Counted from the first letter of the stretch, positions 51,767 through 60,774 are shown. The stretch is 64,000 bases of DNA from Novosphingobium sp. G106 (GCF_019075875.1 NZ_JAHOOZ010000001.1:5460001-5524000), one strand, 5' to 3'. A program made the numbers and translations. Notes: generated by a model not told the origin, from the sequence alone.

Positions 51767-52354
51767 TCAACGCTCGATGCGATAGTCGATCGGCTTGAAT
51801 GTGCCGCCATTGCTCGCATAGGCGGAGCAGGCCGTCAGGCCGACGATCAGGTCTTCCTCGGCGCGAAAGGCGATGCGGTCACCCGGCTTGCTCAGCGGCG
51901 GCTCGACGCGGATCGTGCCGTCGGCAGCGATGGGGACGTTCATGAAGCAGTTGAAGGCGACCGGGATCATGTCGGGCGTCACGCCCCAGGGCGAGAGGGC
52001 TTCTGCGAGATTGCCGAAGCACCCGCGGTGGACCGGCTTGTCGGGATAGAAGTGGCGGAAGGTGTCCTCGCTGCACGGTGTCAGCAGGAAATCGTGCGCG
52101 CCGACCGTGTCCTCCTCGATCGTCAGCAGCACACGGCTGCGGTTGGACCAGAGGCGGTTGCCGGTGGTAAGCCGGATGGTCTCTTCGTAGTCGAGCGTGC
52201 GCCCGTTGCTGATGACCTCGCGCAGGTCGAAGCGGCCGAAAGCGAGCAGGTCGGCAACCTGGCAGCCCTCGGGGTCGCTGACCACCAGCCGTTCGCCCTC
52301 GCGGAGCGGAAAGGCGGTGCCCGATCGCGGCAGGATGCGGTGGCTCTCGTTCAT
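51767..52354 (-). CDS. DUF1989 family protein (carboxyguanidine deiminase/urea carboxylase-associated type)
   Basis: 195 residues from the ATG at 52354, which overlaps the YcgG-like stop by four bases. The DUF1989 family includes urea carboxylase-associated proteins and the two subunits of carboxyguanidine deiminase in guanidine breakdown. Candidate metal or catalytic Cys are C94 (PCSEDTF), C112 (HRGCFGNL) and C136 (FNCFMNV), typical positions in the family, with H87-D88 nearby. Only one DUF1989 gene is present, whereas the deiminase uses two. It is followed after 90 bases by ppk. Confidence 0.82.
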   Translation of the reverse strand: MNESHRILPRSGTAFPLREGERLVVSDPEGCQVADLLAFGRFDLREVISNGRTLDYEETIRLTTGNRLWSNRSRVLLTIEEDTVGAHDFLLTPCSEDTFRHFYPDKPVHRGCFGNLAEALSPWGVTPDMIPVAFNCFMNVPIAADGTIRVEPPLSKPGDRIAFRAEEDLIVGLTACSAYASNGGTFKPIDYRIER

Positions 52355-53034
52355 TCTTCTGTCCGGGGGTCGCGAAACGGACATTGCCAGTCGGGCCCGA
52401 CCGCGCGGCCGCTGTACTGCGCCGCCTCGCTCGCGTCACCGTGCCGCGCGAGCATCGGATTGACCGAGCCGGCGAGATCGATGTCGCGCTCGAGGATCGT
52501 CTCACGGATCCGTTCGTAGCGGCCCTCGGCGCGTAGCTGCTGGAACTGGTCGTGGAGGTTGAACACCAGCGCCGGGTGCTCGAAGCGCCGGGCGGGCCGG
52601 CTGGCGTTGGGATGTAGTCCGACGACGAAAAATGCCTCGCCGCCAAAGCTCAGCGAGAAATGCGGGTCGTCGGGATCGCCGCTCACCCGTTCGTCATAGG
52701 GCTGGTCGAGCCAGGCGTCCTTGTCGGCAAGCGACTGCACGCGCGTCCAGAGCGCGGCCTCGAACTGCGTTTCGCTGAGGTCGCCGGGCTCGGCGAAGAC
52801 GAAGGCGATCGAGCGGAACAGGCCGGGGTCCCGGCGGTAAGCCTTCGCCCAGGCGAGCAGCTTGCGATGGATCCGCACGTCGTCCCAGGCGCTGACGATC
52901 GACCAGCAGGCGACGGTCTTGAGCGTCCCGCGCGAGAGCGCCGACTTGGCGCCGACGCAAGGGAAGGCAGCATCGCGCACGAACGTCTCGAACAATTGCC
53001 TGAGGCGCTGGTCTTCCAGATCGTCGACGAGCAT
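52351..53034 (-). CDS. YqcI/YcgG family protein (possible guanidino N-hydroxylase)
   Basis: 227 residues from the ATG at 53034. YqcI/YcgG family (PF08892); a member, GntA, N-hydroxylates a guanidino compound in guanitoxin biosynthesis. Typical segments: FPCVGAKSALSRG near the N-terminus, PHFSLSFGGEAFFVVGLHPNASRPARRF, and LHDQFQQLRAEGRYE. It is translationally coupled to DUF1989, so they probably act on the same substrate. The upstream gap is shared with the divergent MFS exporter. Confidence 0.8.
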   Translation of the reverse strand: MLVDDLEDQRLRQLFETFVRDAAFPCVGAKSALSRGTLKTVACWSIVSAWDDVRIHRKLLAWAKAYRRDPGLFRSIAFVFAEPGDLSETQFEAALWTRVQSLADKDAWLDQPYDERVSGDPDDPHFSLSFGGEAFFVVGLHPNASRPARRFEHPALVFNLHDQFQQLRAEGRYERIRETILERDIDLAGSVNPMLARHGDASEAAQYSGRAVGPDWQCPFRDPRTEE

Positions 53035-53158
53035 GGTTGCTATATCTCCAAGAAAACAGCGGATTAGGTGGCGGCCCCTAGCCAATGATGCGGCACGCGG
53101 ATTGTTCCCGCTCGATCGTCCAGTTCACTCGCAGCAGCGTTGACGCCCGCGGCGTTTT

Positions 53159-53191
53159 TGCCCCAAGGCCGAAGGCAACAAATTTGGGGCA
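53159..53191 (+). promoter_or_regulatory. Inverted repeat covering the MFS ribosome-binding site
   Basis: TGCCCCAA (53159-53166) and TTGGGGCA (53184-53191) are perfect 8-bp arms with a 17-base loop. The right arm ends at the start of the AGGAT ribosome site of the gene at 53196, so the stem could hide it. It may also be an operator for a regulator of the divergent YcgG/MFS pair. Confidence 0.5.
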
Positions 53192-53195
53192 GGAT

Positions 53196-54596
53196 ATGCA
53201 GGCAACCCGTGCGGCGGAGGAAAGTCCCGCTGCGGCCTTGATGGCCGCGGACGGCGTTCCGACGCCGCGGCGCTATGCCGCCATCGTCGCGGTCTCGCTC
53301 GGCACGATGATCTCGATCATCGACACCGGCAGCCTCAACATCGCGCTGCCGACCCTGGCGCAGGAACTTCACGTCGCGCCCTCGGCCGTGGTCCTGCTCG
53401 TCACCGCCTATCAACTCGTGCTGATCATGACCGTGCTTCCGCTCTCGGCGCTCGGCGACCGGCTCGGCCACCGCACGCTCTACCAGTACGGCCAGATGCT
53501 CTACCTCGTCGCCACGCTGTTCTGCTTCGTCGCGCACAGCCTGCCGGCGCTGCTGGTGATCCGCACGCTCCAGGCGCTCGGCGCGGCGGCAACGTCGAGC
53601 GTTTCTTCTGCGATGGTCCGGCAGATCTATCCGCAGGCGCGTCTGGGGCGCGGCATGGCGCTCAACACGATGCTGGCGACCATGGCCTCGACCCTGGCGC
53701 CGAGCCTCGGCGGGCTGATCCTGAGCCACGCGCGCTGGCCCTGGCTCTTCGCCATCTGCCTGCCGCTGGGTCTGGGCTCGCTATTGGTGGGCGGCAAGGC
53801 GCTGCCCGATCCGATCCGGCGTGACCAGCCTTACGACGTCACGGCGGCGCTGCTCTGCGCCGCGACTTTCGGGCTGGCAGTGGTCGGACTCGAAGGCGCG
53901 GTGCACGGCTTCGCCCCGGTTCTGACCGGCGCGCTGCTGATCGCCGCGCTGGCCATCGGCACGGCTTTCGTCCGGCGCGAGGCCGAGCAGGATACGCCCG
54001 TGCTGCCGGTCGACCTGCTGCGCGAGCGGCAGATCGCGCTTTCTTCGGTGGCGGGGCTGATGGGCTCGATGGCGACGATGACGATCATGATCACGCTGCC
54101 TTTCCGCCTGCAGCACCAGTTCGGCTATTCGCCGACCGAGGCCGGGCTGGTCTATGCCGCCTGGCCGATGGCGCTGATCCTGTTCGCGCCGATCTCCGGC
54201 ATACTTTCGGACCGGTTCCGGCCTGGCCTGCTCGGGCTGATCGGGACCCTGCTGGGCGTGGCCGGCATGGTGCTGCTGGCCTGGTTGCCCGACAAGCCCA
54301 GCCATTTCGACATCATGTGGCGGCTGGTGGTGATTTCGGCCGGATCGGGCACTTTCTTCGCGCCCAATGCGCGGCAGATCATCTTCGCCGCGCCCATGGC
54401 CCGCGCCGCCGCGGCGGGCGGGCTGACCCAGACGACGCGGATGGCAGGCCAGGTTCTCGGATCGACGGTGACCGCCGGTCTGCTCGCTTTCGGTGTCGGG
54501 TCGGGCGAAGTGCCCTCGATCGTCGCGGCGTCGCTGTTCTCGGTGAGCGGGCTCTGCTGCCTGGTCTTGCTCGGATTGGGGCGTTCCGAACGCTAG
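53196..54596 (+). CDS. MFS transporter, DHA2 (14-helix) type
   Basis: 466 residues from the ATG at 53196, just after AGGAT. 14 predicted membrane helices with the MFS motif LPLSALGDRLGHRTLYQYG and the DHA2-type segment LQALGAAATSSVSSAMVRQIYP. Such exporters expel drugs or secondary metabolites. It shares a promoter region with the YcgG-DUF1989 pair, suggesting it exports their product or substrate. No HlyD-type adaptor is nearby. Confidence 0.87.
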   Translation: MQATRAAEESPAAALMAADGVPTPRRYAAIVAVSLGTMISIIDTGSLNIALPTLAQELHVAPSAVVLLVTAYQLVLIMTVLPLSALGDRLGHRTLYQYGQMLYLVATLFCFVAHSLPALLVIRTLQALGAAATSSVSSAMVRQIYPQARLGRGMALNTMLATMASTLAPSLGGLILSHARWPWLFAICLPLGLGSLLVGGKALPDPIRRDQPYDVTAALLCAATFGLAVVGLEGAVHGFAPVLTGALLIAALAIGTAFVRREAEQDTPVLPVDLLRERQIALSSVAGLMGSMATMTIMITLPFRLQHQFGYSPTEAGLVYAAWPMALILFAPISGILSDRFRPGLLGLIGTLLGVAGMVLLAWLPDKPSHFDIMWRLVVISAGSGTFFAPNARQIIFAAPMARAAAAGGLTQTTRMAGQVLGSTVTAGLLAFGVGSGEVPSIVAASLFSVSGLCCLVLLGLGRSER

Positions 54597-54834
54597 TTGC
54601 CGGACGATAGCTGGGGCATGCTGGACGATCGGTGCGTGCGCCAATCAAACAAACACTTGCTGCGCATCGCCCCAGCGATAGTATGGTAGTCGATCGGCGG
54701 GCGATGCGGATCGTATATCTTCGGCTTTTTCAGGCGTGCCTCTTTGCGCGCATCCGAAGTGTGCGCACAACTCCAACGTCCCCGACTGGTCGAAACGTGT
54801 CTGCCGAAAAAGGCAGAACGCCAGGGAGGGAATG

Positions 54835-57270
54835 ATGAAAGTGAGCACACGCAGAATCTGTCTTGCTGCCACGGCGCTGGGCGTCGTCCTGTCGACCCCG
54901 GCCCTCGCGCAGAGCGACGGCGATGCGAGCGACATCGTCGTCACCGCCCGCCGCGTCGAGGAACGCCTGCAGGACGTGCCGATCTCGATCACGGTGTTCA
55001 ACCAGGATCAGCTCGACGATCGCAATATCACCACAGCCACCGATCTGGCCTTCTACACGCCGTCGCTGACCGCCAACTCGCGGTTCGGTTCGGACAAGGC
55101 GTCGTTCACGATCCGCGGCTTCAACCAGGACGGTAAGACCGCGCCGACGGTGGGTGTCTACTTCGCCGAAGTCGTGTCGATCCGTGCCAACTCGGGCACC
55201 GGCGGCGGCAACGGCGCGGGGCCGGGTTCGTTCTTCGACCTGCAGAACGTCCAGGTCCTCAAGGGCCCGCAGGGCACCCTGTTTGGCCGCAACACGACGG
55301 GCGGCGCCATCCTGCTCGTGCCGCAGCGCCCGACGGGCGACCTCGAAGGCTATGTCGAAGGCTCGGTCGGCAACTATAACCTGCTGCGCGCCCAGGGCGT
55401 GCTCAACATTCCGCTGGCCGATACCTTCAAGGTCCGCCTCGGCATCGACCGGCAGAAGCGCGACGGCTACCTGCGCAACAAGAGCGGCATCGGTCCCAAG
55501 GACTTCGCCGACATCGATTATGTCGCGGCGCGCCTCAGCATCCTGGCCGAGCTGACGCCGGACCTGGAGAACTACACGATCGCGTCCTACAGCCGATCGG
55601 ACACCAATGGCCCGATGTTCAAGATCGGCGCCTGCGAGCGCAATCCGGCGCTGCGGACTGGCCGCGGCGTTTTCGCGGGGCCGTTCGCCTGCGCCCAGAT
55701 CGATCGCCAGAACGCGCGCGGCGACGGGTATTACGACGTCGAGAATTCCTTCGCGACGCCGCAAAGCCTGCTCGAGCAGTGGCAGGTCATCAACACGACG
55801 ACCTGGAAAGCCAGCGATACGCTGACGATCAAGAACATCATGAGCTTCGGCGAGTACCGCGAGCGCTATGCCGGCAACATCGGCGGCGAGTTCCTGGTGC
55901 AGACCGCGGGACCGCTCGCGGGTCTGCCGCTCAGCACGACTCTGACCGCGCCTTTCCCGCACGCATTCTCGAACTTCCAGAGCGCTTTCACCGAAGAGTT
56001 CCAGATCCAGGGCAACAGCGGCGACAACCGCCTGAAGTACCAGGTCGGCGCCTATTTCGAGCAGACCAAACCGAACGGCTCGGGCGACACGACGCTGTCG
56101 GGCGCTTTCGTCAACTGCACGGACGTGTTCACCTATAAATGCACCGGCGTGTCGACCGCGCTGTCGGGCCTGGGGCTGATCTACAACCAGATCCAGAACC
56201 GCAACATCGGCCTCTATGCTCAGGGCAGCTATGACCTGACCGATCAACTCGCGGTCACCGCGGGTGTGCGCTACACGATAGACCGGATGGAAGGCCATGG
56301 CGGCCGTCTTTCGCTGCTGTTCGGTCAGCCCAACGTGATCACCGCGACGAGCTGCTCGAACCCGCGCTTCACGCCGCGGCCCGGCGACCTGAACCCGCGG
56401 CAGTGCGATTCCGGGCCGCTGGTCACCAAGTCGGAGAAGCCGACCTGGGTGATCGATCTCGAATACAAGCCGATCACCGACGTGATGGTCTATGCCAAGT
56501 ACTCGCGCGGCTATCGCCAGGGCGGCGTCGACCCCAGCGTCATCAGCCTAGAGTTCTGGCAGCCCGAGAAGGTCGATACCTACGAGATCGGCGGCAAGAC
56601 CAGCTTCTCGTCGGGCTCGATGCGCGGCTACTTCAACTTCGCCGCGTTCTATAACGACTTCAGCAACCAGCAGCTCTCGATCACCTTCACCGGCAAGGCG
56701 GGCAGCGGCATCACCGGTGCCCGTGCTATCATCAATGCCGGTAAGTCGCGGCTCTGGGGTATCGAGGCCGATGCCTCGGTGACGCTGTTCGACAGCCTGA
56801 AGCTGGATGCCGCCTATACCTATCTGAACACCGAGCTGCAGGAGATCGCCATTCCGACGATCCCGGCGACCAGCCCCTACAACCCGCCGGTCATCGCGAT
56901 CCGCACGGGCGGGGACCTGCCGTTCAGCCCCAATCATCGCGTGACCCTGGGCGCGACCTACACGCTGCCGCTCGACGAGTCGGTCGGCCGCGTCTCGCTC
57001 GGCGTGAACTATGTCTATACGAGCACGCAGCTCGGCGTGCTGGAGCCGATCCCGTTCCAGAAGCTGCCGTCGACGAACCTGCTCAACGCCAACATCAATT
57101 GGGACAAGGTCGGCGGGCTTCCCGTCGATCTGAGCTTCTTCGTGACCAACCTGACGCAGGAGAAGTTCCCGATCGCCGTCGGCAATAGCTGGGCTTCGGG
57201 CTACGAAAGCTTCTTCCTCAACTCGCCGCGGATGTACGGCGTGCGCGTGAAGTACCGGTTCGGCAACTGA
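54835..57270 (+). CDS. TonB-dependent receptor
   Basis: 811 residues from the ATG at 54835, which has GGGAGG five bases upstream (another ATG at 54832). Signal peptide to about residue 24 (TPALAQ), TonB-box/plug start SDIVVTARRVEERLQDVPISI, plug motifs FTIRGF and LKGPQGTLFGRNTTGGA, and a 22-strand beta-barrel ending in an aromatic residue (YRFGN). The pattern is that of sphingomonad receptors for hydrophobic or aromatic molecules, not siderophore. It is convergent with the DUF35-thiolase pair across a terminator. Confidence 0.93.
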   Translation: MKVSTRRICLAATALGVVLSTPALAQSDGDASDIVVTARRVEERLQDVPISITVFNQDQLDDRNITTATDLAFYTPSLTANSRFGSDKASFTIRGFNQDGKTAPTVGVYFAEVVSIRANSGTGGGNGAGPGSFFDLQNVQVLKGPQGTLFGRNTTGGAILLVPQRPTGDLEGYVEGSVGNYNLLRAQGVLNIPLADTFKVRLGIDRQKRDGYLRNKSGIGPKDFADIDYVAARLSILAELTPDLENYTIASYSRSDTNGPMFKIGACERNPALRTGRGVFAGPFACAQIDRQNARGDGYYDVENSFATPQSLLEQWQVINTTTWKASDTLTIKNIMSFGEYRERYAGNIGGEFLVQTAGPLAGLPLSTTLTAPFPHAFSNFQSAFTEEFQIQGNSGDNRLKYQVGAYFEQTKPNGSGDTTLSGAFVNCTDVFTYKCTGVSTALSGLGLIYNQIQNRNIGLYAQGSYDLTDQLAVTAGVRYTIDRMEGHGGRLSLLFGQPNVITATSCSNPRFTPRPGDLNPRQCDSGPLVTKSEKPTWVIDLEYKPITDVMVYAKYSRGYRQGGVDPSVISLEFWQPEKVDTYEIGGKTSFSSGSMRGYFNFAAFYNDFSNQQLSITFTGKAGSGITGARAIINAGKSRLWGIEADASVTLFDSLKLDAAYTYLNTELQEIAIPTIPATSPYNPPVIAIRTGGDLPFSPNHRVTLGATYTLPLDESVGRVSLGVNYVYTSTQLGVLEPIPFQKLPSTNLLNANINWDKVGGLPVDLSFFVTNLTQEKFPIAVGNSWASGYESFFLNSPRMYGVRVKYRFGN

Positions 57271-57290
57271 TCCGGCGATAACCGGCTATG

Positions 57291-57324
57291 ACAGCCCCGG
57301 CGAAAGCCGGGGCTGTTTCCTTTT
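57291..57324. terminator. Strong hairpin between TonB receptor and DUF35 gene
   Basis: ACAGCCCCGGC and GCCGGGGCTGT form a perfect 11-bp stem with a GAAA tetraloop (57291-57316), followed by TTCCTTTT. It lies 20 bases past the receptor stop and 14 before the convergent DUF35 stop, so it can end both transcripts. Confidence 0.8.
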
Positions 57325-57329
57325 GGGGA

Positions 57330-57776
57330 TCAGCCGCGTTCGAACACCGGCAGCTTGAAGGTGCCGGCCGAATCCTCGGCATCGAGGAAGGCGAGCTTGA
57401 CCGGCATCTCGGGTGACAGGTCCTGCCAGCTGAAGCCTTGCGGGTTGCTCATGAACAGCGGGCCTTCGTCCAGCTCGACGAGGATCGTGTCGTAGGGCAC
57501 GGCCATCAGGCCGCGGTAATAGTCCTGCTGGAACGTGGTCCAGCTTACCACCTTGCCGCGGCCCGACATCGGTTCCCAGGTGAAGGCTTGCTCGCCGCAG
57601 GACTCGCACTTGCGCACGGTCACTGGCCAGTGAAGGTGGTTGCAGTTGCCGCAGCGCTGCAGCCGCAGCTCGCCTTTGCCGCACCAGTCCCAGAAGGTGT
57701 CGTGGTTGCCGCCGAGGGTGCGGTCTGGTCTTTTTGGACCGATGTATCTTGGGCCATCAGCGGTCTCCCCGGACAT
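57330..57776 (-). CDS. DUF35 (Zn-ribbon/OB-fold) thiolase partner
   Basis: 148 residues. An N-terminal rubredoxin-like Zn ribbon with four Cys (RCGNCNHLHWP, KCESCGEQAF) and a C-terminal OB fold (YRGLMAVPYDTILVELDEGP). These proteins pair with SCP2-type thiolases or hydratases in steroid and aromatic degradation (ChsH2-like). It overlaps the end of the thiolase gene by 20 bases on the same strand, the usual coupling of complex subunits. Confidence 0.88.
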   Translation of the reverse strand: MSGETADGPRYIGPKRPDRTLGGNHDTFWDWCGKGELRLQRCGNCNHLHWPVTVRKCESCGEQAFTWEPMSGRGKVVSWTTFQQDYYRGLMAVPYDTILVELDEGPLFMSNPQGFSWQDLSPEMPVKLAFLDAEDSAGTFKLPVFERG

Positions 57777-59004
57777 AGACGATGGGATGGGTCTGGTCGG
57801 TCTGGGCGAGGTTGGTCATCGAGACTTCGATACCCGGCACCTGGTACTGCCCGGCTTCGCCGCGTAGCTGGCGCACGGCCTGAACCACCTGGCTCCAGCC
57901 CTGCATGTAAGCATGGCTGAGATTGCCGCCCGAGGTGTTGGTCGGAATACGCCCGCCCACGGTCATCTGCCCGTCCTTGCAGAAGGCCAGGCCCGTGCCC
58001 GGCGGGGTGAAGCCGATGCCTTCGACCTGGTTGATCAGGTGGAACGACGAGGCGTCGTAGCCCTCGAAATGCTGGATCTGGTCGAGCGTCACCCCGGCCA
58101 TAGCCAGGGCATCGGTGCTTGCCGCCTGAAGCTGCGGGCGCAACTGCTCGCGGACCATGGTATGCATCTTGTTCTGCTTGATCTTCGAGTAGCCCCAGCC
58201 GGCGACGTCGACCGGCACGTGGGCGAGGCCCTTGGCCAGATCGGCACGGCGGATGATCAGGCAGACCGCGCCGTCGTTGACGATGCAGATGTCGAACAGA
58301 TGCAGCGGCCGGACGATATAGCGCGAGGCCAGATAGTCCTCGAGCGTCAGCTCCTTGCGCATCACTGCGTTATCCCGCGCCATCGCGTGGCGGCGGACCT
58401 GCGCGGCGACGTGGTAGAGGTCTTCCTCGCCGACGCCGTACTTCCACTGGAAATGGGCAAAGATCAGCGCCCAGTGCGCCGCCTGGCTGCTCCAACCCCA
58501 GGGATGGAAGTAATAGTACGATGCAGGCGCACCGCCTTCGCCATCGGGATCGGGGACGCCGCCGGTCGAATGGGTCATGCCGCCGAACAGCCGCCCGGCG
58601 CTGCGCGAGGCGACGGCGAATACCATGGCGATGCAATCGGCCTTGCCCTCGGCGATCGCGGCGCAGGCTGTGGGCAGGGGCCCCGCCATGATGTTGCCGT
58701 TGGCTTCGGCATAGCGCGCCTTGATGCCGAGCATCTTGGCCACTTCCTCGGCCGGCGGGCCGCCGTAGGTAAACGAACAGGTTACCCCGTCGATATCCTC
58801 GCGGCTCAGCCCGCTATCGGCCAGCGCGCGCTCGAAGGCGTTGGTGAGCAGACTCTCCTCGGTTGGTGGCACCCAGCCTTCGGGCCGCTTGCGCTCGGCC
58901 TGGTAGTCGGCGCCGAAGTCGGTTTCACCGACCCCGACGATCGAGACCTTGCGACTGAGCGCGGGGTCCGACGGCGGCATTGTTATCGCGCCATATGAGG
59001 CCAT
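57757..59004 (-). CDS. SCP2/Ltp-type thiolase family protein
   Basis: 415 residues from the ATG at 59004; a second Met at 58980 is possible. Thiolase fold: KVSIVGVGETDFG start, GPLPTACAAIAEGKADCIAMV and the C-terminal TSGGNLSHAYMQGWSQVVQAVRQLRGEAG. The usual catalytic Cys of degradative thiolases is not clearly placed, so it may be a non-thiolytic aldolase or lipid-transfer thiolase. It works with the DUF35 protein at 57330. Probable role in side-chain or ring degradation of steroid-like or aromatic substrates. Confidence 0.86.
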   Translation of the reverse strand: MASYGAITMPPSDPALSRKVSIVGVGETDFGADYQAERKRPEGWVPPTEESLLTNAFERALADSGLSREDIDGVTCSFTYGGPPAEEVAKMLGIKARYAEANGNIMAGPLPTACAAIAEGKADCIAMVFAVASRSAGRLFGGMTHSTGGVPDPDGEGGAPASYYYFHPWGWSSQAAHWALIFAHFQWKYGVGEEDLYHVAAQVRRHAMARDNAVMRKELTLEDYLASRYIVRPLHLFDICIVNDGAVCLIIRRADLAKGLAHVPVDVAGWGYSKIKQNKMHTMVREQLRPQLQAASTDALAMAGVTLDQIQHFEGYDASSFHLINQVEGIGFTPPGTGLAFCKDGQMTVGGRIPTNTSGGNLSHAYMQGWSQVVQAVRQLRGEAGQYQVPGIEVSMTNLAQTDQTHPIVYVRGDR

Positions 59005-59137
59005 TTCCAGGTATACCCCTCTCGCTTTTCCGTTCCACATCCGGTCGATACAACAGGCCAGCCGGCTCGCGGCCGCCCATCGCACCAAACGCTTGATCGG
59101 ATTGTGGTCCAGCCCCGCGGAGGAGGCAATGGCTATT

Positions 59138-59827
59138 CTATGATTGCTGCGCGCTCGCTTGTTCTTCGGCCCAATCGAGACACCAGTGCACCGACTCCTG
59201 CGCCGCCAGCGCGGCATCGAGTTCGGCGCTCTCGCCGGCGGCTTGCAGCGCGGCGATGCGGGCGTGGACCGCGGCCTGCTCGGCCTCGATCCGCTCGCGA
59301 TAGGCGGGCAGGGTGATCTCGCCGGCCTGAAGGCTTTCGAAAGCTTCCTCGAGCCGGCCAAGCACGGCTTCGCTGTAGTCGAGCGCCTCGTCGGTCATGT
59401 GTTCGGCATCGAGCTCGGTCTGGGGCGCTTCTTCGGGCTCGGCCACTGGTTCGATGGCGACTTCGGGGACCGGCTCGATCTCGGGCTCTGGCTCCGCGCG
59501 CGCTTCGGGTTCCAGCACGGGCAGCACCACCGCATCGGCTTCCGCGGCCGTGCGCTCGGCTTCGGCGAAGGAATGCAGCTGCCGCCGGCGCGGGGGCTGC
59601 GGCGCATCGGCTGCGGGTTCCGGCTCAGGCTCGGCAACCTTCCTCCCAAGACCGGGCACGCGCAGCTTGGGCGCTGCCGGCTCGGCCGTGCTGGGGGAAT
59701 GGGCATCGCTCGCGCCGGCGTCGCTCGCTCGGCGTTTCGCCATGAATTGCCGCACCAGCAGCACCACGACCGCGACGAGTGCCAGCGCGACGACGGCGAA
59801 GATCAGTTGGAAGACCAGAAACGACAT
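59138..59827 (-). CDS. Membrane-anchored acidic protein, unknown function
   Basis: 229 residues. One N-terminal membrane helix (FLVFQLIFAVVALALVAVVVLLV, about 3-25) is followed by a long low-complexity Pro/Glu/Ala segment and a helical C-terminus (about 145-225) that could form a coiled coil, ending CLDWAEEQASAQQS. The anchor-linker-helical design resembles cell-pole or division scaffold proteins, but no family is recognised. Confidence 0.65.
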   Translation of the reverse strand: MSFLVFQLIFAVVALALVAVVVLLVRQFMAKRRASDAGASDAHSPSTAEPAAPKLRVPGLGRKVAEPEPEPAADAPQPPRRRQLHSFAEAERTAAEADAVVLPVLEPEARAEPEPEIEPVPEVAIEPVAEPEEAPQTELDAEHMTDEALDYSEAVLGRLEEAFESLQAGEITLPAYRERIEAEQAAVHARIAALQAAGESAELDAALAAQESVHWCLDWAEEQASAQQS

Positions 59828-59880
59828 ATTCGGACTCCGAAGAAATAAATGCGGGTCACGTATCTTGTAGCACTTAGCGA

Positions 59881-59894
59881 TTAACCGATTTTAA
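59881..59894. promoter_or_regulatory. CtrA-like paired TTAA motif
   Basis: TTAA at 59881-59884 and TTAA at 59891-59894 are six bases apart, in the gap between the anchor protein and the PilZ gene. The CtrA consensus has seven. Only a weak suggestion of cell-cycle control. Confidence 0.25.
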
Positions 59895-59965
59895 AGCGCC
59901 CCCAGTCATACTCGATTTACCAAGAAAGGCACTAGTCGCCCATGGCACTTGGTAGAAGGAATAGC

Positions 59966-60640
59966 ATGACCCAGGCCCAGGACGCTTCGGAGCAGCCCGG
60001 TACGCCAGCTGAGTCTGGCGCCGGCTTCGGTGCCGACATGCGCGCCGCGCCGCGCTCGTCGCTGATGTTCCGCACTGCCAAGCTGCTCTGCGAGACCGGC
60101 GAATATGTCTGCGTCGTTCGCGACATATCGGCCACGGGCTGCCGCCTTCGCCTGTTTCATATGGCCCCACCCGATCAGCACCTGTTCCTCGAGCTCGCCA
60201 ATGGCGATCGCTATGCGATGGAGCGGGTCTGGACGCGCGACGACCACGCCGGCTTCCGCTTCTCCTGCGAGATCGACGTCGACCATTTCATCGCCGAGCC
60301 GAGCCCCTATCCGCGACGTCCGATCCGTCTGAACCTCAAGCTGCCGGCCGATGTCGTCGTCGACGGCGTTGCCGCCCCGGCGGTCCTGCTCGACCTGTCG
60401 CAGCAGGGCGCACGGATCGACGCGGGCCGCAAGTTCGCGATCGAGCAGAAGCTCTGGCTCGGGGTCGAAGGCCAGCCGCAGCGCTTCGGCTGCGTGCGCT
60501 GGCGCAACGGCTATACCCACGGCCTCGTGCTGCAGCAGGGCTTCAAGCTCGACGAGCTGGCGCACTATGCCCTGGCGCTCCAGCCGTTCGGCGCCGACCC
60601 CACGGTCCCCGCACCGGCGGCGGCTGCGCGCTACGGCTGA
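59966..60640 (+). CDS. Double PilZ-domain protein
   Basis: 224 residues from the ATG at 59966, with AAGGAA five bases upstream. Two PilZ domains: the first has RSSLMFR and DISATGCRL, the second RRPIRLN and DLSQQGARI, matching the RxxxR and D/NxSxxG c-di-GMP-binding pattern (the first is less perfect). It likely binds c-di-GMP and controls motility, pili or polysaccharide. The Tad genes downstream are a possible target. Confidence 0.85.
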   Translation: MTQAQDASEQPGTPAESGAGFGADMRAAPRSSLMFRTAKLLCETGEYVCVVRDISATGCRLRLFHMAPPDQHLFLELANGDRYAMERVWTRDDHAGFRFSCEIDVDHFIAEPSPYPRRPIRLNLKLPADVVVDGVAAPAVLLDLSQQGARIDAGRKFAIEQKLWLGVEGQPQRFGCVRWRNGYTHGLVLQQGFKLDELAHYALALQPFGADPTVPAPAAAARYG

Positions 60641-60774
60641 TTTCGGCGCAGCCCTGCGCTTTCGTGGACCGCACCGGGCGGGAAGGTCGGATATTAGCCT
60701 TTTCTTAAGCCTCCTCAATTTAAACTAATCTCACAGGGCCCTCTGTACCGGAGGGAATTGCCAGGGGCGGCAAG

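Noticed and set aside
54730..56298. 522-residue open frame antisense to the TonB receptor
   Set aside because: Shadow; contains no signal peptide or domain, while the sense protein has plug and barrel features.
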